Below, in pieces: positions 8,001-15,828 of a DNA stretch of 64,000 bases. Made by a program: the position numbers and the translations under genes. How positions within the stretch are numbered: the stretch's first letter is position 1; each line of letters opens with the position of its first letter. The stretch comes from Diadophis punctatus similis (taxonomy: Eukaryota; Chordata; Lepidosauria; Squamata; Dipsadidae), in NCBI GenBank assembly GCA_023053685.1, contig JALIGW010000058.1, positions 1,328,637 through 1,392,636 of the forward strand, given 5' to 3'. The notes beneath the pieces were generated by a model that saw only the letters and a list, made by a program, of their open reading frames with translations, was not told the origin of the DNA and did no database searches.

Positions 8001-9799
8001 TCCCCAAATACCCAGCTGGTGGTACTGGGGGGCAGGGAGCGGTGGAGAGATCTCTCTCTTACGTTCCCGCTGTGTGCTTCACCTGGTGAACGACGGCCTG
8101 CCCCTCCACACCCAAAGGCAGAAGCAGCAGCAACGAGGGGCCCCCACTTCTCCCAACGAGTCTCGGGCTGCGGGCTTTCACGCGAGGTAGTTGGACCCCC
8201 TCCTCACTTTCTCCCCACCCCCCGCAGCCATCCGCGGCTACTGCCCCCGGCAGAGCCCCCTTGACCGCCACCCGCTCCCCTGCCTGACCGGCTGCCACCG
8301 GGATGCGGACTGCGCCCTCGGCTTCCCCGGGAGGAAGTGCTGCCGCTACGGCTGCCACGAGTCCTGCGTGGCGCCCGTGGAAGGTACAACCCCAACGGGG
8401 TCCCGGGGGGGAGGACGGAAAGGGCCGGCTTGTCCAATCGGGAGCGGGCACTCTGCTCATGCTCAGAGGCACTGCGGCATAGGCATCCACCTGGCTTCCA
8501 TCTCCCGGGCCGTCGAAAGCGGGAGGGGGCAGCCCGGTGGGGTGGTGGGGAGGAAATCCGGGGGTCATCTATCCCACACCCGGAGGGCCCCAGCCGACCC
8601 ACTTCTCCCCGACCAGAGCACGCGGGCGCCTGCCCCAAGATGCCCGTCCTGCAGACCTTCGCGCCCTGCAACCACACCTGTACCGATGACCGGCAGTGCC
8701 CCCTGGAGGAGAAATGCTGCTTCGACGGCTGCGGCCGCTCCTGCCTGGCCCCAGGTACCTCCCAGCCCTTGCCCCCTTGCCCCTCTGCTCTGCCCTGCTG
8801 GGCCCGGCTGGAACCCCTGCCCAGCGCCGCCTCCGTCTCTCCCCGTCCAGAGCGCCGTTCGCGATGCCAGCTGCCCGCCGAGCGGGGACCCTGCGGGGCG
8901 CTGCGGCTGCGCTACTTCTACAGCCGGAGCCACGGACACTGCCAGCTCTTCGTCTACGGCGGCTGCCAGGGAAACGCCAACAACTTCAACAGCAGGAGCG
9001 AGTGCGAGAGAATCTGCGGCAGGAGCCGGCCAGGTGAGGCGGGAATCTTAGTAGACAATCAGTTAAATAGGAGCCAGCCGTGTGCAGTCGCAGCCAAAAA
9101 AGCCAATGCAATCCTAAGATGCATTAATAGAGGGATAGAATCAAGATCAAGGGAGGTATTAGTACCACTCTTTAAATCCTTAGTAAGACCACACCTAGAG
9201 TACTGCATCCAGTTTTGGTCACCACACTATAAAAAAGATGTTGAGACTCTAGAGAAAGTGCAGAGAAGAGCAACCAAGATGATTAGGGGACTGGAGGCTA
9301 AAACATACGATGAACGGTTGCAGGAACTGAGCCTGCCTAGTCTAGCGAAGAGAAGGACCAGGGGAGACATGATAGCAGTCTTCCAATATTTGAGGGGCTG
9401 CCATAGAGAGGAGGGGGTCAAGCTATTTTCCAAAGCACCAGAAGGCCAGACAAGAAACAAGGGATGGAAACTGAACAAGGAGAGATTCAACCTGGAAATA
9501 AGGAGAAATTTCCTGACAGTGAGAACAATCAACCCATGGAACAGAAGTTGCCTTCGGAAGTTGTGGGAGCTTCATCACTGGAAGCTTTCAAGAAGAGATT
9601 GGGCTGCCCTCTGTCAGAAATGGTGTAGGGTCTCCTGCTTGAGCAGGGGGGCTGGACTAGATGACCTACAAAGTCTCTTCCAATTCTGTTAATCTGTATC
9701 TGTATTCGCCTATGAATGGGGTGTGCCCACCCCCCGTTTCTTCCCTGTTCCCCCCAGCGCCTCTCTTGCCTTTCCTCCACAGACCCCATCTTTGAATGA
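1963..9799 (+). CDS. Secreted Kunitz-WAP-WAP-WAP-Kunitz protease inhibitor (7 coding exons)
   Basis: Spliced gene: 1963-2062, 6649-6846, 7652-7798, 8228-8383, 8617-8754, 8851-9033 and 9783-9799. All introns are GT-AG and all junctions phase 1; the sum is 936 coding bases plus TGA, giving 312 residues. Order: signal peptide 1-18, Kunitz 46-96, WAP 107-143, 154-195 and 206-243, Kunitz 252-302, then a short acidic-ended tail. Both Kunitz domains have canonical cysteine spacing (9, 16, 8, 13, 4) and each WAP domain has all eight cysteines. These folds typically inhibit serine proteases extracellularly. The P1 position is Phe56 in Kunitz 1, suggesting chymotrypsin- or elastase-like targets. It is Gly262 in Kunitz 2, which argues against trypsin inhibition. 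Eppin and WFDC8 mix the same domains, but I recall no five-domain member with this order, so no symbol is given. Exons in the 4.6-kb first intron could have been missed. Confidence 0.88.
2140..2350 (+). mobile_element. Penelope-like element fragment
   Basis: Carries the motif ctcatccaagaagcttctt and its inverted partner gaagcttcctggatgagaag, followed by gcacctttgggacaaccgtg. The same block recurs at 41666-41957 and 61905-62290, and next to recognisable Penelope-type reverse transcriptase at 31795-32215. It lies in intron 1. Confidence 0.55.
2473..3517 (+). mobile_element. hAT-like element with GC-rich interior, copy 1
   Basis: Element 2481-3509 (1029 bp), flanked by 8-bp direct repeats ccttacac (2473-2480, 3510-3517). 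Termini are taaggtgaccaga and tctggtcacttta. The left 135 bp is itself a foldback ending in agcgggacgtctggtcacc. The interior is CpG-rich and holds two inverted arms (about 2921-3012 and 3253-3352), each with ttggatgcctggagc and a splice-donor-like caggtaagct. Between the arms are repeats of gaaggggaggcgggaggc. No transposase. The interior resembles a host promoter plus first exon. Located in intron 1. Confidence 0.8.
3541..3782 (+). mobile_element. tRNA-derived SINE, copy 1
   Basis: Starts gagccgaggtggcgcagtgg. The Pol III A box is near 3550-3560 (tggcgcagtgg) and a B-box-like gttcaaatctc at 3615-3625. The tail runs to a ctattgct repeat. Other copies: 12826-13065, 35717-35960 (minus) and 52333-52552. 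Confidence 0.8.
4040..4490 (+). mobile_element. Two tandem CR1 3' ends
   Basis: 4040-4245 and 4265-4490 each run from the end of CR1 ORF2 (tttcctgacagtga; atttcctgattatt) to the 3' terminal ggactagaagacctccaag motif. Both are heavily 5'-truncated insertions in intron 1. Confidence 0.75.
4491..4875. other. Intron 1 segment without an assigned feature
   Basis: I see no conserved exon here. Around 4650-4720 the words ctgactcatttcaagacacatttgttccgg recall the end of an L2-type LINE ORF2, but the match is too short to call. Confidence 0.4.
4876..5152. mobile_element. MITE family A (GTCCTCGACTTAC ends), truncated, with a nested LINE tail
   Basis: Begins tagtcctcaacttacaac and follows the family consensus (agtgaccatt, cacgtgatcaaaattcag, gcgaccttctgac) but lacks the right third. 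A 50-bp insert (about 4996-5045, gggcggcatataaa plus aataaataaat) is a LINE 3' tail inserted into the MITE. Confidence 0.7.
5170..5480 (+). mobile_element. L1-type LINE 3' UTR and poly(A) tail
   Basis: A G-rich polypurine stretch (5363-5440) is followed by aaaatgtttgtac, aactttttaat and an A tract. The same order, inverted, is at 28731-29133. The target aaaaagggct appears on both sides (about 5172-5181 and 5475-5484), placing this L1 inside a CR1 that resumes at 5482. Confidence 0.65.
5481..5572 (+). mobile_element. CR1 3' region, split by a MITE
   Basis: Carries ggactagaagacctccaagg and the stretch up to gtctgaaatgatataggg. It is interrupted by the hAT element at 5573-6369 and resumes with tatagggtctcctgttgagc at 6371-6440. 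Confidence 0.75.
5573..6369. mobile_element. hAT-type MITE (GATGGCGAACC family), 797 bp
   Basis: Inverted ends cagtgatggcgaacc and ggttcgccatcactg. The 8-bp target duplication is atataggg / ctataggg (5565-5572, 6370-6377, one mismatch). The interior holds two inverted modules built on ctgttatcggctgcagag (about 5935-6060) and two catgcgca motifs. No transposase. Confidence 0.85.
6545..6640 (+). mobile_element. CR1 3' end abutting exon 2
   Basis: Typical CR1 terminus (tcctgcttgagcaaggggtt, gaagacctccgaggtccctt, then ctgtcattctgttatt). The tail ends about 8-12 bp before the splice acceptor of the first Kunitz exon at 6647-6648. Confidence 0.8.
6649..6846 (+). CDS. Exon 2: Kunitz domain 1
   Basis: Residues 34-99, entered at acceptor ttttgcag and left at donor gtaaga. 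Cysteines at 46, 55, 71, 79, 92 and 96 have BPTI spacing, with the family motif FNYGGCGGNSNNF. The reactive-site stretch is SCFARL, with Phe at P1. The acceptor's pyrimidine tract overlaps the tail of a CR1 LINE. Confidence 0.92.
6868..6985 (+). repeat. (GGGA)n/(GA)n polypurine microsatellite in intron 2
   Basis: Continuous purine tract of gaggga, gggaga and gaga units starting 22 bp after the exon 2 donor. A second, shorter purine tract lies at 7438-7515. Reading frames through these are low-complexity artefacts. Confidence 0.9.
7652..7798 (+). CDS. Exon 3: WAP domain 1
   Basis: Residues 100-148, acceptor tcctcttccag, donor gtagtg (non-optimal but in phase). Cysteines at 107, 118, 122, 128, 134, 135, 139 and 143 form the four-disulfide core; the CCDTGCG stretch is typical of WAP domains. 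Confidence 0.9.
8228..8383 (+). CDS. Exon 4: WAP domain 2
   Basis: Residues 149-200, acceptor ccccccgcag, donor gtacaa. Cysteines at 154, 167, 171, 177, 186, 187, 191 and 195. The first loop (PRQSPLDRHPLP) is longer and more basic than in domain 1; this loop bears the inhibitory site in elafin-like WAP proteins. Confidence 0.9.
8617..8754 (+). CDS. Exon 5: WAP domain 3
   Basis: Residues 201-246, acceptor ccccgaccag, donor gtacct. Cysteines at 206, 218, 222, 228, 234, 235, 239 and 243. The TDDRQCP and EKCCFDGCG stretches are close to the WAP consensus. Confidence 0.91.
8851..9033 (+). CDS. Exon 6: Kunitz domain 2
   Basis: Residues 247-307, acceptor cccgtccag, donor gtgagg. Cysteines at 252, 261, 277, 285, 298 and 302, with the strongly conserved YFYSRSHGHCQLFVYGGCQG. 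Reactive site GPCGAL: Gly262 replaces the Lys/Arg expected of a trypsin inhibitor. Confidence 0.93.
9043..9700 (+). mobile_element. CR1 LINE, 5'-truncated, in the last intron
   Basis: Encodes the CR1 ORF2 C-terminal region ([25 protein letters not shown], split here: [11 protein letters not shown] and KVQRRATKMIRG) and ends in ggactagatgacctacaaag. It makes up most of the 749-bp intron 9034-9782, so the pre-insertion intron was about 100 bp, like its neighbours. Confidence 0.88.
9783..9799 (+). CDS. Exon 7: C-terminal five residues and stop
   Basis: Acceptor ctttcctccacag ends at 9782. The split codon completes Asp308, followed by Pro-Ile-Phe-Glu and TGA. It continues the phase-1 pattern and is followed by an AATAAA site 121 bp downstream. 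An upstream AG near 9758 could be used instead but would change the tail. Confidence 0.72.
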
Positions 9800-9919
9800 G
9801 ACGTGCTTAGAGCTGCTCCCTTCAGCTGCAGGATGGGACTTCTCCAGCCCAGGAGCTTGGACACACGGCCGGCGGTGCTGGGCCCCCTTGGGAAGCAGCT
9901 GGTATCGCCCCCTGCCCAA

Positions 9920-9925
9920 AATAAA
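9920..9925 (+). promoter_or_regulatory. Polyadenylation signal of the Kunitz/WAP gene
   Basis: Canonical AATAAA 121 bp after the stop codon. Cleavage is expected 10-30 bp further on, near 9940-9955; a downstream ctgtgagttg could serve as the GU-rich element. Confidence 0.75.
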
Positions 9926-10202
9926 GACAATATTTTCTCATTGCATCCCACAGACTGGTCTGTGAGTTGAAAGCTTCCATCTCTTGTGCAAAAGCCCCCT
10001 TTCTTATGTGGGGCAGAGGCAGAGCTGCTGCAGTGGATAAGGCTGTGCTGGAGTCATTGTCTCCATCCACACACAAACCCCCCATGGAGGACCCTCAGTT
10101 AGCCCAGGGAACAAAGATATTAACACAGGCTTTATATCCTAAATAAAAAGTAGATTTGTTAATAAATAAATAAGAGTGTACAAGTAGCGCTTGGCTTACA
10201 AT

Positions 10203-10384
10203 AGTTTGAATAGAATAGAATAGAATAGAATTGAATTGAATTGAATCGAATTGAATCGAATCGAATCGAATCGAATCGAATATAGAATAGAATAATAGAA
10301 AAGAAGAGAAGAGAAGAGAAGAGAACAGAATAGAACAGAGAATATAGAAGAGAACAGAACAGAACAGAACAGAATAGAACAGAA
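10203..10384 (+). repeat. (GAATA)n microsatellite with block-wise variants
   Basis: Pentamers shift in runs: GAATA, GAATT, GAATC, then GAAGA and GAACA. The tract continues beyond the inserted MITE (10385-10829) at 10830-10925 and joins the CR1 3' end at 10926, so it is probably the expanded CR1 tail. Confidence 0.88.
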
Positions 10385-10829
10385 CAGTGATGGCTAACCT
10401 TTTTGTTGTCGTGTGCCAAAAGCGTGTGTGTGCGCAATAACATGCCCGCGCACCTGCACCCATAATGCAATGCATGTATGACCATCCCCCTGTGCACCCC
10501 ACACACACATGCATGCATGACCCCGCCACCCCCTGCGCATGTGCCCTGCCCCCCTCACCCATTTTTGGCTTCCAGGTTGGTGCAGGAGGCTTTCCAGGCC
10601 CAAAACGGGGCACGGGAGGCCCGCGCTAGGCCCCAAAATGCAATGTGAGCGCCCTCCCAAACATGCGCCCCACCCCCCACGCATGAGCGGCAGAGACCTG
10701 AACACCACTGGCCAGCAGGAAGCACGCGCGCATGAGTGGTAGAGCTGGGCTGGGGCGACGACTGGTGTGCCCGCAGAGAGGGCTCTGCATGCCACCTGTG
10801 GCGTGCGTGCCATAGGTTCGCCATCACGG
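10385..10829. mobile_element. hAT-type MITE (GATGGCGAACC family), in a microsatellite
   Basis: Ends cagtgatggctaacc and ggttcgccatcacgg. Target duplication gaacagaa / gaatagaa (10377-10384, 10830-10837), one mismatch. The interior is rich in tgcgca and catgcatg steps. It interrupts the GAATA array. Confidence 0.8.
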
Positions 10830-10925
10830 GAATAGAATGTAGGACAGGACAGGACAACAGAACAGAATAGAATAGAATGTAGGACAGGACAGGACAGAAT
10901 AGAATAGGATAGGATAGGATAGAGC

Positions 10926-10985
10926 TGGAAGAGACCTTGGAGGTCTTCTAGTCCAACCCTCTGATCAAGCAGGAGACCCAGAAGC
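10926..10985 (-). mobile_element. CR1 3' end (antisense)
   Basis: gagctggaagagaccttgga and tctagtccaaccctctgatc are the reverse complement of the CR1 terminus. Its 3' tail side runs directly into the GATAG/GAATA microsatellite. Confidence 0.8.
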
Positions 10986-10989
10986 TAAA

Positions 10990-11290
10990 CCAATGAGGGA
11001 CCCTTGGTGATGTCTGAGTTTGGTGGTTTTCTTGCAGACGTTTCATTACCTAACTGGGTAACATCATCATTGCTTGAAGAGAGTGGGGCACTGATGAAGT
11101 TACCTAGTTTGGATAATGAAACGTCTGCAGGAAAACCACCAAGCTCAGAGAGCACCAAGGACCCACAGTCATTTTCCTCCTCCCCCTCCCTTCTAGCACT
11201 GACCTAGCTTGGGCAATGAAACGTCTGCAAAAAAGCCACCAAGCTCGGAGGGCACTAAGGACCCCTCATTTCAACCCTGAGTTCAAATAT
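10990..11290. repeat. GGA-associated interspersed repeat
   Basis: Inverted and direct copies of the ggtggttttcttgcagac / gtctgcaggaaaaccacc module around ttgcttgaagagagtgg. Same family as 660-1045. Confidence 0.55.
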
Positions 11291-11429
11291 TCTCCTTTAT
11301 AAGCTAAAATAATGGCTGGGCTCCCATTGTACAGTGAACCACAGAATACCAACATGTGTCACATTCAGAACCCCTCCCCCAGCCTGTTCCTTTCCAGATG
11401 TGCAGAGGCAGCATGTCCTAGGAACTCAC

Positions 11430-11554
11430 CTGGAGGAAGCCAAGTTGCGGGGACACCCGGGAACCTGTTGCCAAATGCCGCTACCATAAAGGAAGAAGAA
11501 GTAGAGGATGAAGAGCAGAGGTGCCCACAAGGAGGGGTCAACAAGGTTGCCCAT
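11430..11554 (-). CDS. Possible first coding exon of an unknown membrane or secreted protein
   Basis: On the minus strand, ATG (11554-11552) opens 41 codons plus 2 bases and ends exactly at a consensus donor (CCAG|GTGAGT). The peptide has a short polar start (MGNLVDPSLW), a hydrophobic run (LLFILYFFFLYG) and a polar end, like a signal peptide or signal anchor. The stretch is not recognisably repetitive. Against it: the initiation context is weak, no promoter is evident, and I find no partner exon downstream on that strand. I do not recognise the protein. Confidence 0.22.
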
Positions 11555-11652
11555 AAACAGGGAGAGACCTGGAATCTCATGGTGGTGGCCACTACCTTCA
11601 TCTTTTGAGACCCCTCATTCTGGACACCCTTGATTGTGGATCAGTGTAGATC

Positions 11653-11785
11653 AGGGGTCTCTAAACTTGGCAACTTTGAGACCTGTGGACTTCAACACCC
11701 AGAATTCCCCAGCCAGCAGGGAATTCTGGGAGTTGAAGTCCACGAGGCTTAAGGATGCCAAGTTTGAAGAGCCCCGATGTAGAGG
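11653..11785. mobile_element. MITE family B (palindromic, TTGAAGTCCAC)
   Basis: Imperfect palindrome: caggggtctctaaacttgg, cttcaacacccagaattccc, then gaattctgggagttgaagtc and ggatgccaagtttgaagagc. Family copies at 16220-16352, 18915-19055, 24700-24775, 32884-33060, 38395-38450 and 62812-62955. Confidence 0.75.
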
Positions 11786-12190
11786 AATAATAGCAGAAGA
11801 CCTTCCGTGAAGAACGTCTTCACAAGGAGGAGAGCCCACCCACCCACCTGCCTGCTGCTTGCCTCTCTCCTTCTCTGGAGCTTCCATCCAGCTGCCAGGC
11901 CTGGCCAGCCAGACTGTACATTCTGTGATGGCCAGATGGCTATCATATCCTCCATGATGCTATCTCTCCATGGTATTGTGCAAGATCAGAAGCCGTTTCC
12001 GAAACAATGGAAGGGCAGCATCACAAAGAAGTTGTGTTCCAGAAGAAAACAGTCACTGATTTGTTCTTGAAAGTACGTCCCTGACTGGGGACTTGAGGTA
12101 CAGGCGCCCCATGCACAAAAAGTTTGTGCACCGTCCGTTTCTATGAAACTTAAGGTACCGTCCTGGTAACTGTCTTAGCAAAGTGCCATC
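11786..12190. other. No assigned feature
   Basis: Non-repetitive to my reading, moderate GC, no credible exon with paired splice sites. Nothing further can be supported. Confidence 0.3.
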
Positions 12191-12194
12191 TAGT

Positions 12195-12270
12195 TGCCTA
12201 ACAGAATAACAAGAGTTGGAAGGGACCTTGGAGGTCTTCTAGTCCAACCCCCTGCTTAGGCAGGAAACCC
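12195..12270 (-). mobile_element. CR1 3' end (antisense)
   Basis: agagttggaagggaccttgg and tctagtccaaccccctgctt are the reverse complement of the CR1 terminus. A short SINE tail (tataagtctaagtgctattgc) follows at about 12300-12330. Confidence 0.75.
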
Positions 12271-12642
12271 TATAGAGAGAGCTCCAAAGCACCGTGACGT
12301 TGTATATAAGTCTAAGTGCTATTGCTGGTCTGTTGTTAGTCCGTTATTCCATTATTCCAATCTGGCCCAGGAGGGCAAAGTGGGCATGGGTTGGGCAGCT
12401 GTTTCCCCTGAAGAGCGGTGAGCCCAAGGGGGAGTGGAGGTGGGCCCCCGGCAAGGGCTGGGACTGGGGGCAGAGCAGCCCACTCTGTGAAAAGGCTGTT
12501 TGCAGAAATCTTCGGTTCAGGCTGCTTTGCCTTGAGTTCGACAGGAGATGGCACATTTGCTCTTTGCAAACTTCCTGCCAAAAACGGAAGAATGTTCTAG
12601 CTGTTTGTTGCCAGCGTCCAGAATCTCCTGGAAACCAATCAA

Positions 12643-13460
12643 TCAGAATAGAACTGGAAGGGACTTTGGAGGTCTTCTAGTCCAGCCCCCTGCTCAAGCA
12701 GGAGACCCTATACCCTTTCAGACAAATGGCTGTCCAGTCTCTTCTTAAAAGCCTCCAGTGTTGGAGCACCCACAACTTCTAGTGGCAAGCAGTTCCACTG
12801 GTTAATTGTCCTATAGAACTGTCCTATAGAGCTGAAGTGGTGCAGTGGTTAAATGCAGCCACTGCAGGCTGACTGCTAGTTCAGCAGTTCAGCTGTTCAA
12901 ATCTCACTAGGCTCAAGGTTGACTCAGCCTTCCATCCTTCCGAGGTGGGTAAAATGAGGACCCAGATTGTTGGGGGCAAGAGGCTGAACTCTGTAAACCG
13001 CTTAGAGAGGGCTGTAAAGCACTATGAAGCGGTATATAAGTAAAGTGCTATTGCTATTGCTATTGCTCACTGTCAGGAAATTTCTCCTAATTCCAGTTTG
13101 CTCCTCTCCTTGATTAGTTTCCATTAATTGCTTCTTGTCCTGCCTTCAGATGCTTTGGAGAATAGTTTGACTCCCTCTTCTTTGGGGCAGCCCCTGAGAT
13201 ATTAGAACACTGCTATCATGTCTCCCCTGGTCCTTCTTTTCATTAAACTAGACATACCCAGTTCCTGCAGCCGTTCTTCATATGTTTTCATCTCCAGGCC
13301 TTTAATCATCCTAGTTGCTCTTCTCTGACTTTTTCCAGTCTCAACATCTTTTTTGTAACGTGGTGACCAAAACTCTGCCTCTGTTTATACAACCAAGGAT
13401 CGTATTAGCTTTTGTGACAGCTGCCCCTCATGGCTGGCTCATGTTTAAGGGATCGTCCAC
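12643..13460 (-). mobile_element. CR1 LINE fragment (antisense), split by a SINE
   Basis: 12643-12825 and 13066-13460 together form the reverse complement of the CR1 ORF2 C-terminus and 3' end (gaactggaagggactttgg ... gtaacgtggtgaccaaaact). The SINE at 12826-13065 lies between them. Confidence 0.85.
12826..13065 (+). mobile_element. tRNA-derived SINE, copy 2
   Basis: gagctgaagtggtgcagtgg start, B-box-like gttcaaatctc, conserved ttgactcagccttccatcc and a (ttgcta)n tail. Inserted in an antisense CR1. Confidence 0.82.
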
Positions 13461-13764
13461 TAGAAGGCAGTGGACAGTAAACCCCAGAAGCCAGTGAGTT
13501 GCCTGCAGGAGGGGAAAGGCCAAATGTCCTCTTTGGCTTTGGTTGTCCCCCCCTCCAGAAACCCCCGATAGGGGCTGCTACGCAGAGGCTGCCCCCTCAA
13601 TCCACAGCAAGCAGGACTCTCAGGTCCACGGGGGGGGGGGAAACAGAGGGGCTGAAGGGAGCTATTGCTGCACCCCCGTCTTTCCCCATATTTTACAGAT
13701 GCTTCCTGGCCCAGGGCCTTCACGAAGTAGGTCTCCCCTTGAAAATCAGGTTGAATAACAGATT

Positions 13765-14247
13765 TAACAGATTAGCAGAGTTAGAAGGGACCTTGTACGT
13801 CATCTAGTCCAATCCCCCGCCCAAGTAGGAGATCCTACACCATTTCTGACCTATGGCAGTCCAGTCTCTTCTTGAAAGCCTCCAGTGATGAAGCTCCCAC
13901 AACTTCTGAAGACAAGCTATTCCATTGGTTGATTGCTCTCACTGTCAGAAAAGTTCTCCTTGATTCCAGGTTGAATCTCTCCTTGCTCAGTTTCCATCCC
14001 TTGTTTCTTGTCTGGCCTTCAGGTGCTTTGGAGAATAGCCTGACCTCCTCCTCTCTGTGGCAGCCCCTCAAATATTGGAAGACTGCTATCATGTCTCCCT
14101 TGGTCCTTCTCTTCACTAGACTAGCCAGGCCCAGTTCCTGCAACCGCTCTTCATATGTTTTAGTCTCCAGTCCCCTCATCATCCTGGTTGCTCTTCTCTG
14201 CACTTTTTCTAGTCTCGACATCTTTTTAGAGTGTGGTGACCAAAACT
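13765..14247 (-). mobile_element. CR1 LINE fragment (antisense), left part
   Basis: Reverse complement of the CR1 3' end and ORF2 C-terminus. It breaks off at gaccaaaact where the hAT-like element inserts, and continues at 15195-15456 with ccaaaactggatgcagtact. Confidence 0.88.
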
Positions 14248-15202
14248 TAAGGTGACCAGACGTCCCGCTTTTGGCGGGACAGACCCGCTTTTCAAGCGTG
14301 TGTCCCGCGTCCCGCATTCTTTTCAAAAAGTCCCGCTTTTTTTGAAAGAATGCCGAAACAGCGGGACGTCTGGTCACCTTACGAGTCTTGGCTCTCCTGC
14401 TCTCCCTCCGCCAGCGCTGGGCTGCTGGAGCGCTCATGAACACACACACACACACACACAAGCGCGCATGCAGCCTCTCCAGAGAATGAACTTGCGAGTA
14501 GTCCGGATCCGGAAGCCGCGCCTGGAGAGGGAGGTCCTGGGGTTGCTGCAGCCCCGACAGAGATAGCGTGGCCAGATGGTGCATCCGGGGCGGAGCCGAA
14601 CGATTCCCTCCTTCCTTCCCTCGCTCGCTCATTCTTCTTCCGGCCGCGCCGGGCTTGACCCGAGTTTGCGGTCTTGCAAAGGCGGCGGAGCGAACCCCGA
14701 CTCCGGGAAGCGGCTGGGCGCGAAGCGAAAATAAAAGAGAAGCGGGGAGGCGAGGAAGGGAAAGCGGGCAGGGCTTCCACGGCCCTGGGAGGCGGGGTCG
14801 GGCTGGCTGGCTGGGTGGGAAGGACGGGCGAATCGGCAGGCCGGCATCCAACCGGTGCAGCCGGGAGACTTCTAGCCACCCTCCGGCCGCTGCAAAAAAA
14901 AAAAAAATGCACCGGCGGCTTTGCATGCATCGCTTCCCAGCCACCCCCCTCTTTGCAGAAACGGGGCTCAGGGGCGATGCCTGCTCCTGCAAAACGTTTG
15001 CACAACCGCCTTGCGAGGTCGGCCGGGCTTTGCAAAGGCGCCGTGTGTGTGTGTGTGGACACCATTGACGGGGGGGCGGGGCCGCCTGGACGCCGCTGTC
15101 TTTTGCCCTCTGCGCTTGCGCAGCGTTCTGCGCATGCGTAGAGGGCAAAACTCAAATTGTGTCCCGCTTAAAAAAAATATATCTGGTCACTTTACCAAAA
15201 CT
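14240..15202 (+). mobile_element. hAT-like element with GC-rich interior, copy 2
   Basis: Element 14248-15194 (947 bp) with flanking 8-bp repeats ccaaaact (14240-14247, 15195-15202). The empty site is reconstructed exactly by the interrupted CR1. It shares with copy 1 the left foldback (about 135 bp, taaggtgaccagacgtcccg) and the right end (catgcgtagagggcaaaa to tctggtcacttta). The interior 14390-15060 is unrelated to copy 1: CpG-rich, with ccggatccggaagccgcg, cttcttccggccgcgccggg and a promoter-like composition. No transposase. Confidence 0.85.
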
Positions 15203-15456
15203 GGATGCAGTACTCTAGGTGTGGTCTTACCAAGGCTTTATAGAGTGGTATTAGTACCTCCCTTGATCTTGATTGTATCCCTCTGTTAATGCAGTTTAGG
15301 ATTGTGTTGGCTTTTTGGGCTGCCGCCGCACACGGCTGGCACATATTGGTTGTCCACTGAGAGTCCAAGATCCCTCTCACAGTCACTGCTAGTAAGCCTG
15401 GTTTCACCCAGTCTATATGTGTACTTTTGGTTTTTCTTACCTAAGTGTAGGACTAT
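15195..15456 (-). mobile_element. CR1 LINE fragment (antisense), right part
   Basis: Continues the copy at 13765-14247 through the [21 protein letters not shown] segment to cttacctaagtgtaggact. The 5' side ends in a small inverted duplication of cttacctaagtgtagga near 15440-15480. Confidence 0.8.
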
Positions 15457-15689
15457 ACTTTTCTTACACTTAGGTAAGAAAAAGGAAAAGGAAAAAAGAA
15501 AGAAAGAAAAAGATTTTCAGGAAAGCCCCTGTCGCTTCCTATCTTGGCCCTTTGTGGAGAAACAAGCAGCCTTTTCCTGCAGGGGGTCTTCCTTTTCTCT
15601 GAAAATTTCAGGGGGGGGAGGATTTGCAAAGGCAAAATGCACAGATGGCTTGCAGATTGTGGTCAAAAAAGTCAAAATGGCCACAAATA

Positions 15690-15828
15690 TGAAATGCGTT
15701 CATGTTTTCTACCCTTATTTTTATCATGTTCGTAAGCCACCCAGAGTCGCTTAACAGTGGAGATGGGTGGCATATAAATTTAAAAATTAAATTATAAATT
15801 AAATTATAAATTAAATTAAATTAAATTA
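15690..15828 (+). mobile_element. L2-like LINE 3' end with (TTAAA)n tail
   Basis: gtaagccacccagagtcgct, gatgggtggcatataaattt and an ATTAAA-type tail are typical of the reptile L2-like 3' terminus. The tail is cut by the element at 15829-16822. Confidence 0.65.

Noticed and set aside
7650..9035. Assignment to a named gene such as eppin or WFDC8
   Set aside because: The domains match the group, but order and number differ from what I know of either. No sequence search was possible, so the symbol was left empty.
8337..9692. A continuous 451-codon plus-strand frame that looks like one large protein
   Set aside because: It joins part of a WAP exon, two introns, two further domain exons and a CR1 by chance of open frames. 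The GT-AG, phase-1 exon model explains the domains better.
13835..15148. A 437-codon minus-strand frame
   Set aside because: A chimera of the CR1 C-terminal region and the GC-rich hAT-like element inserted in it, with a clear 8-bp TSD. Not a gene.
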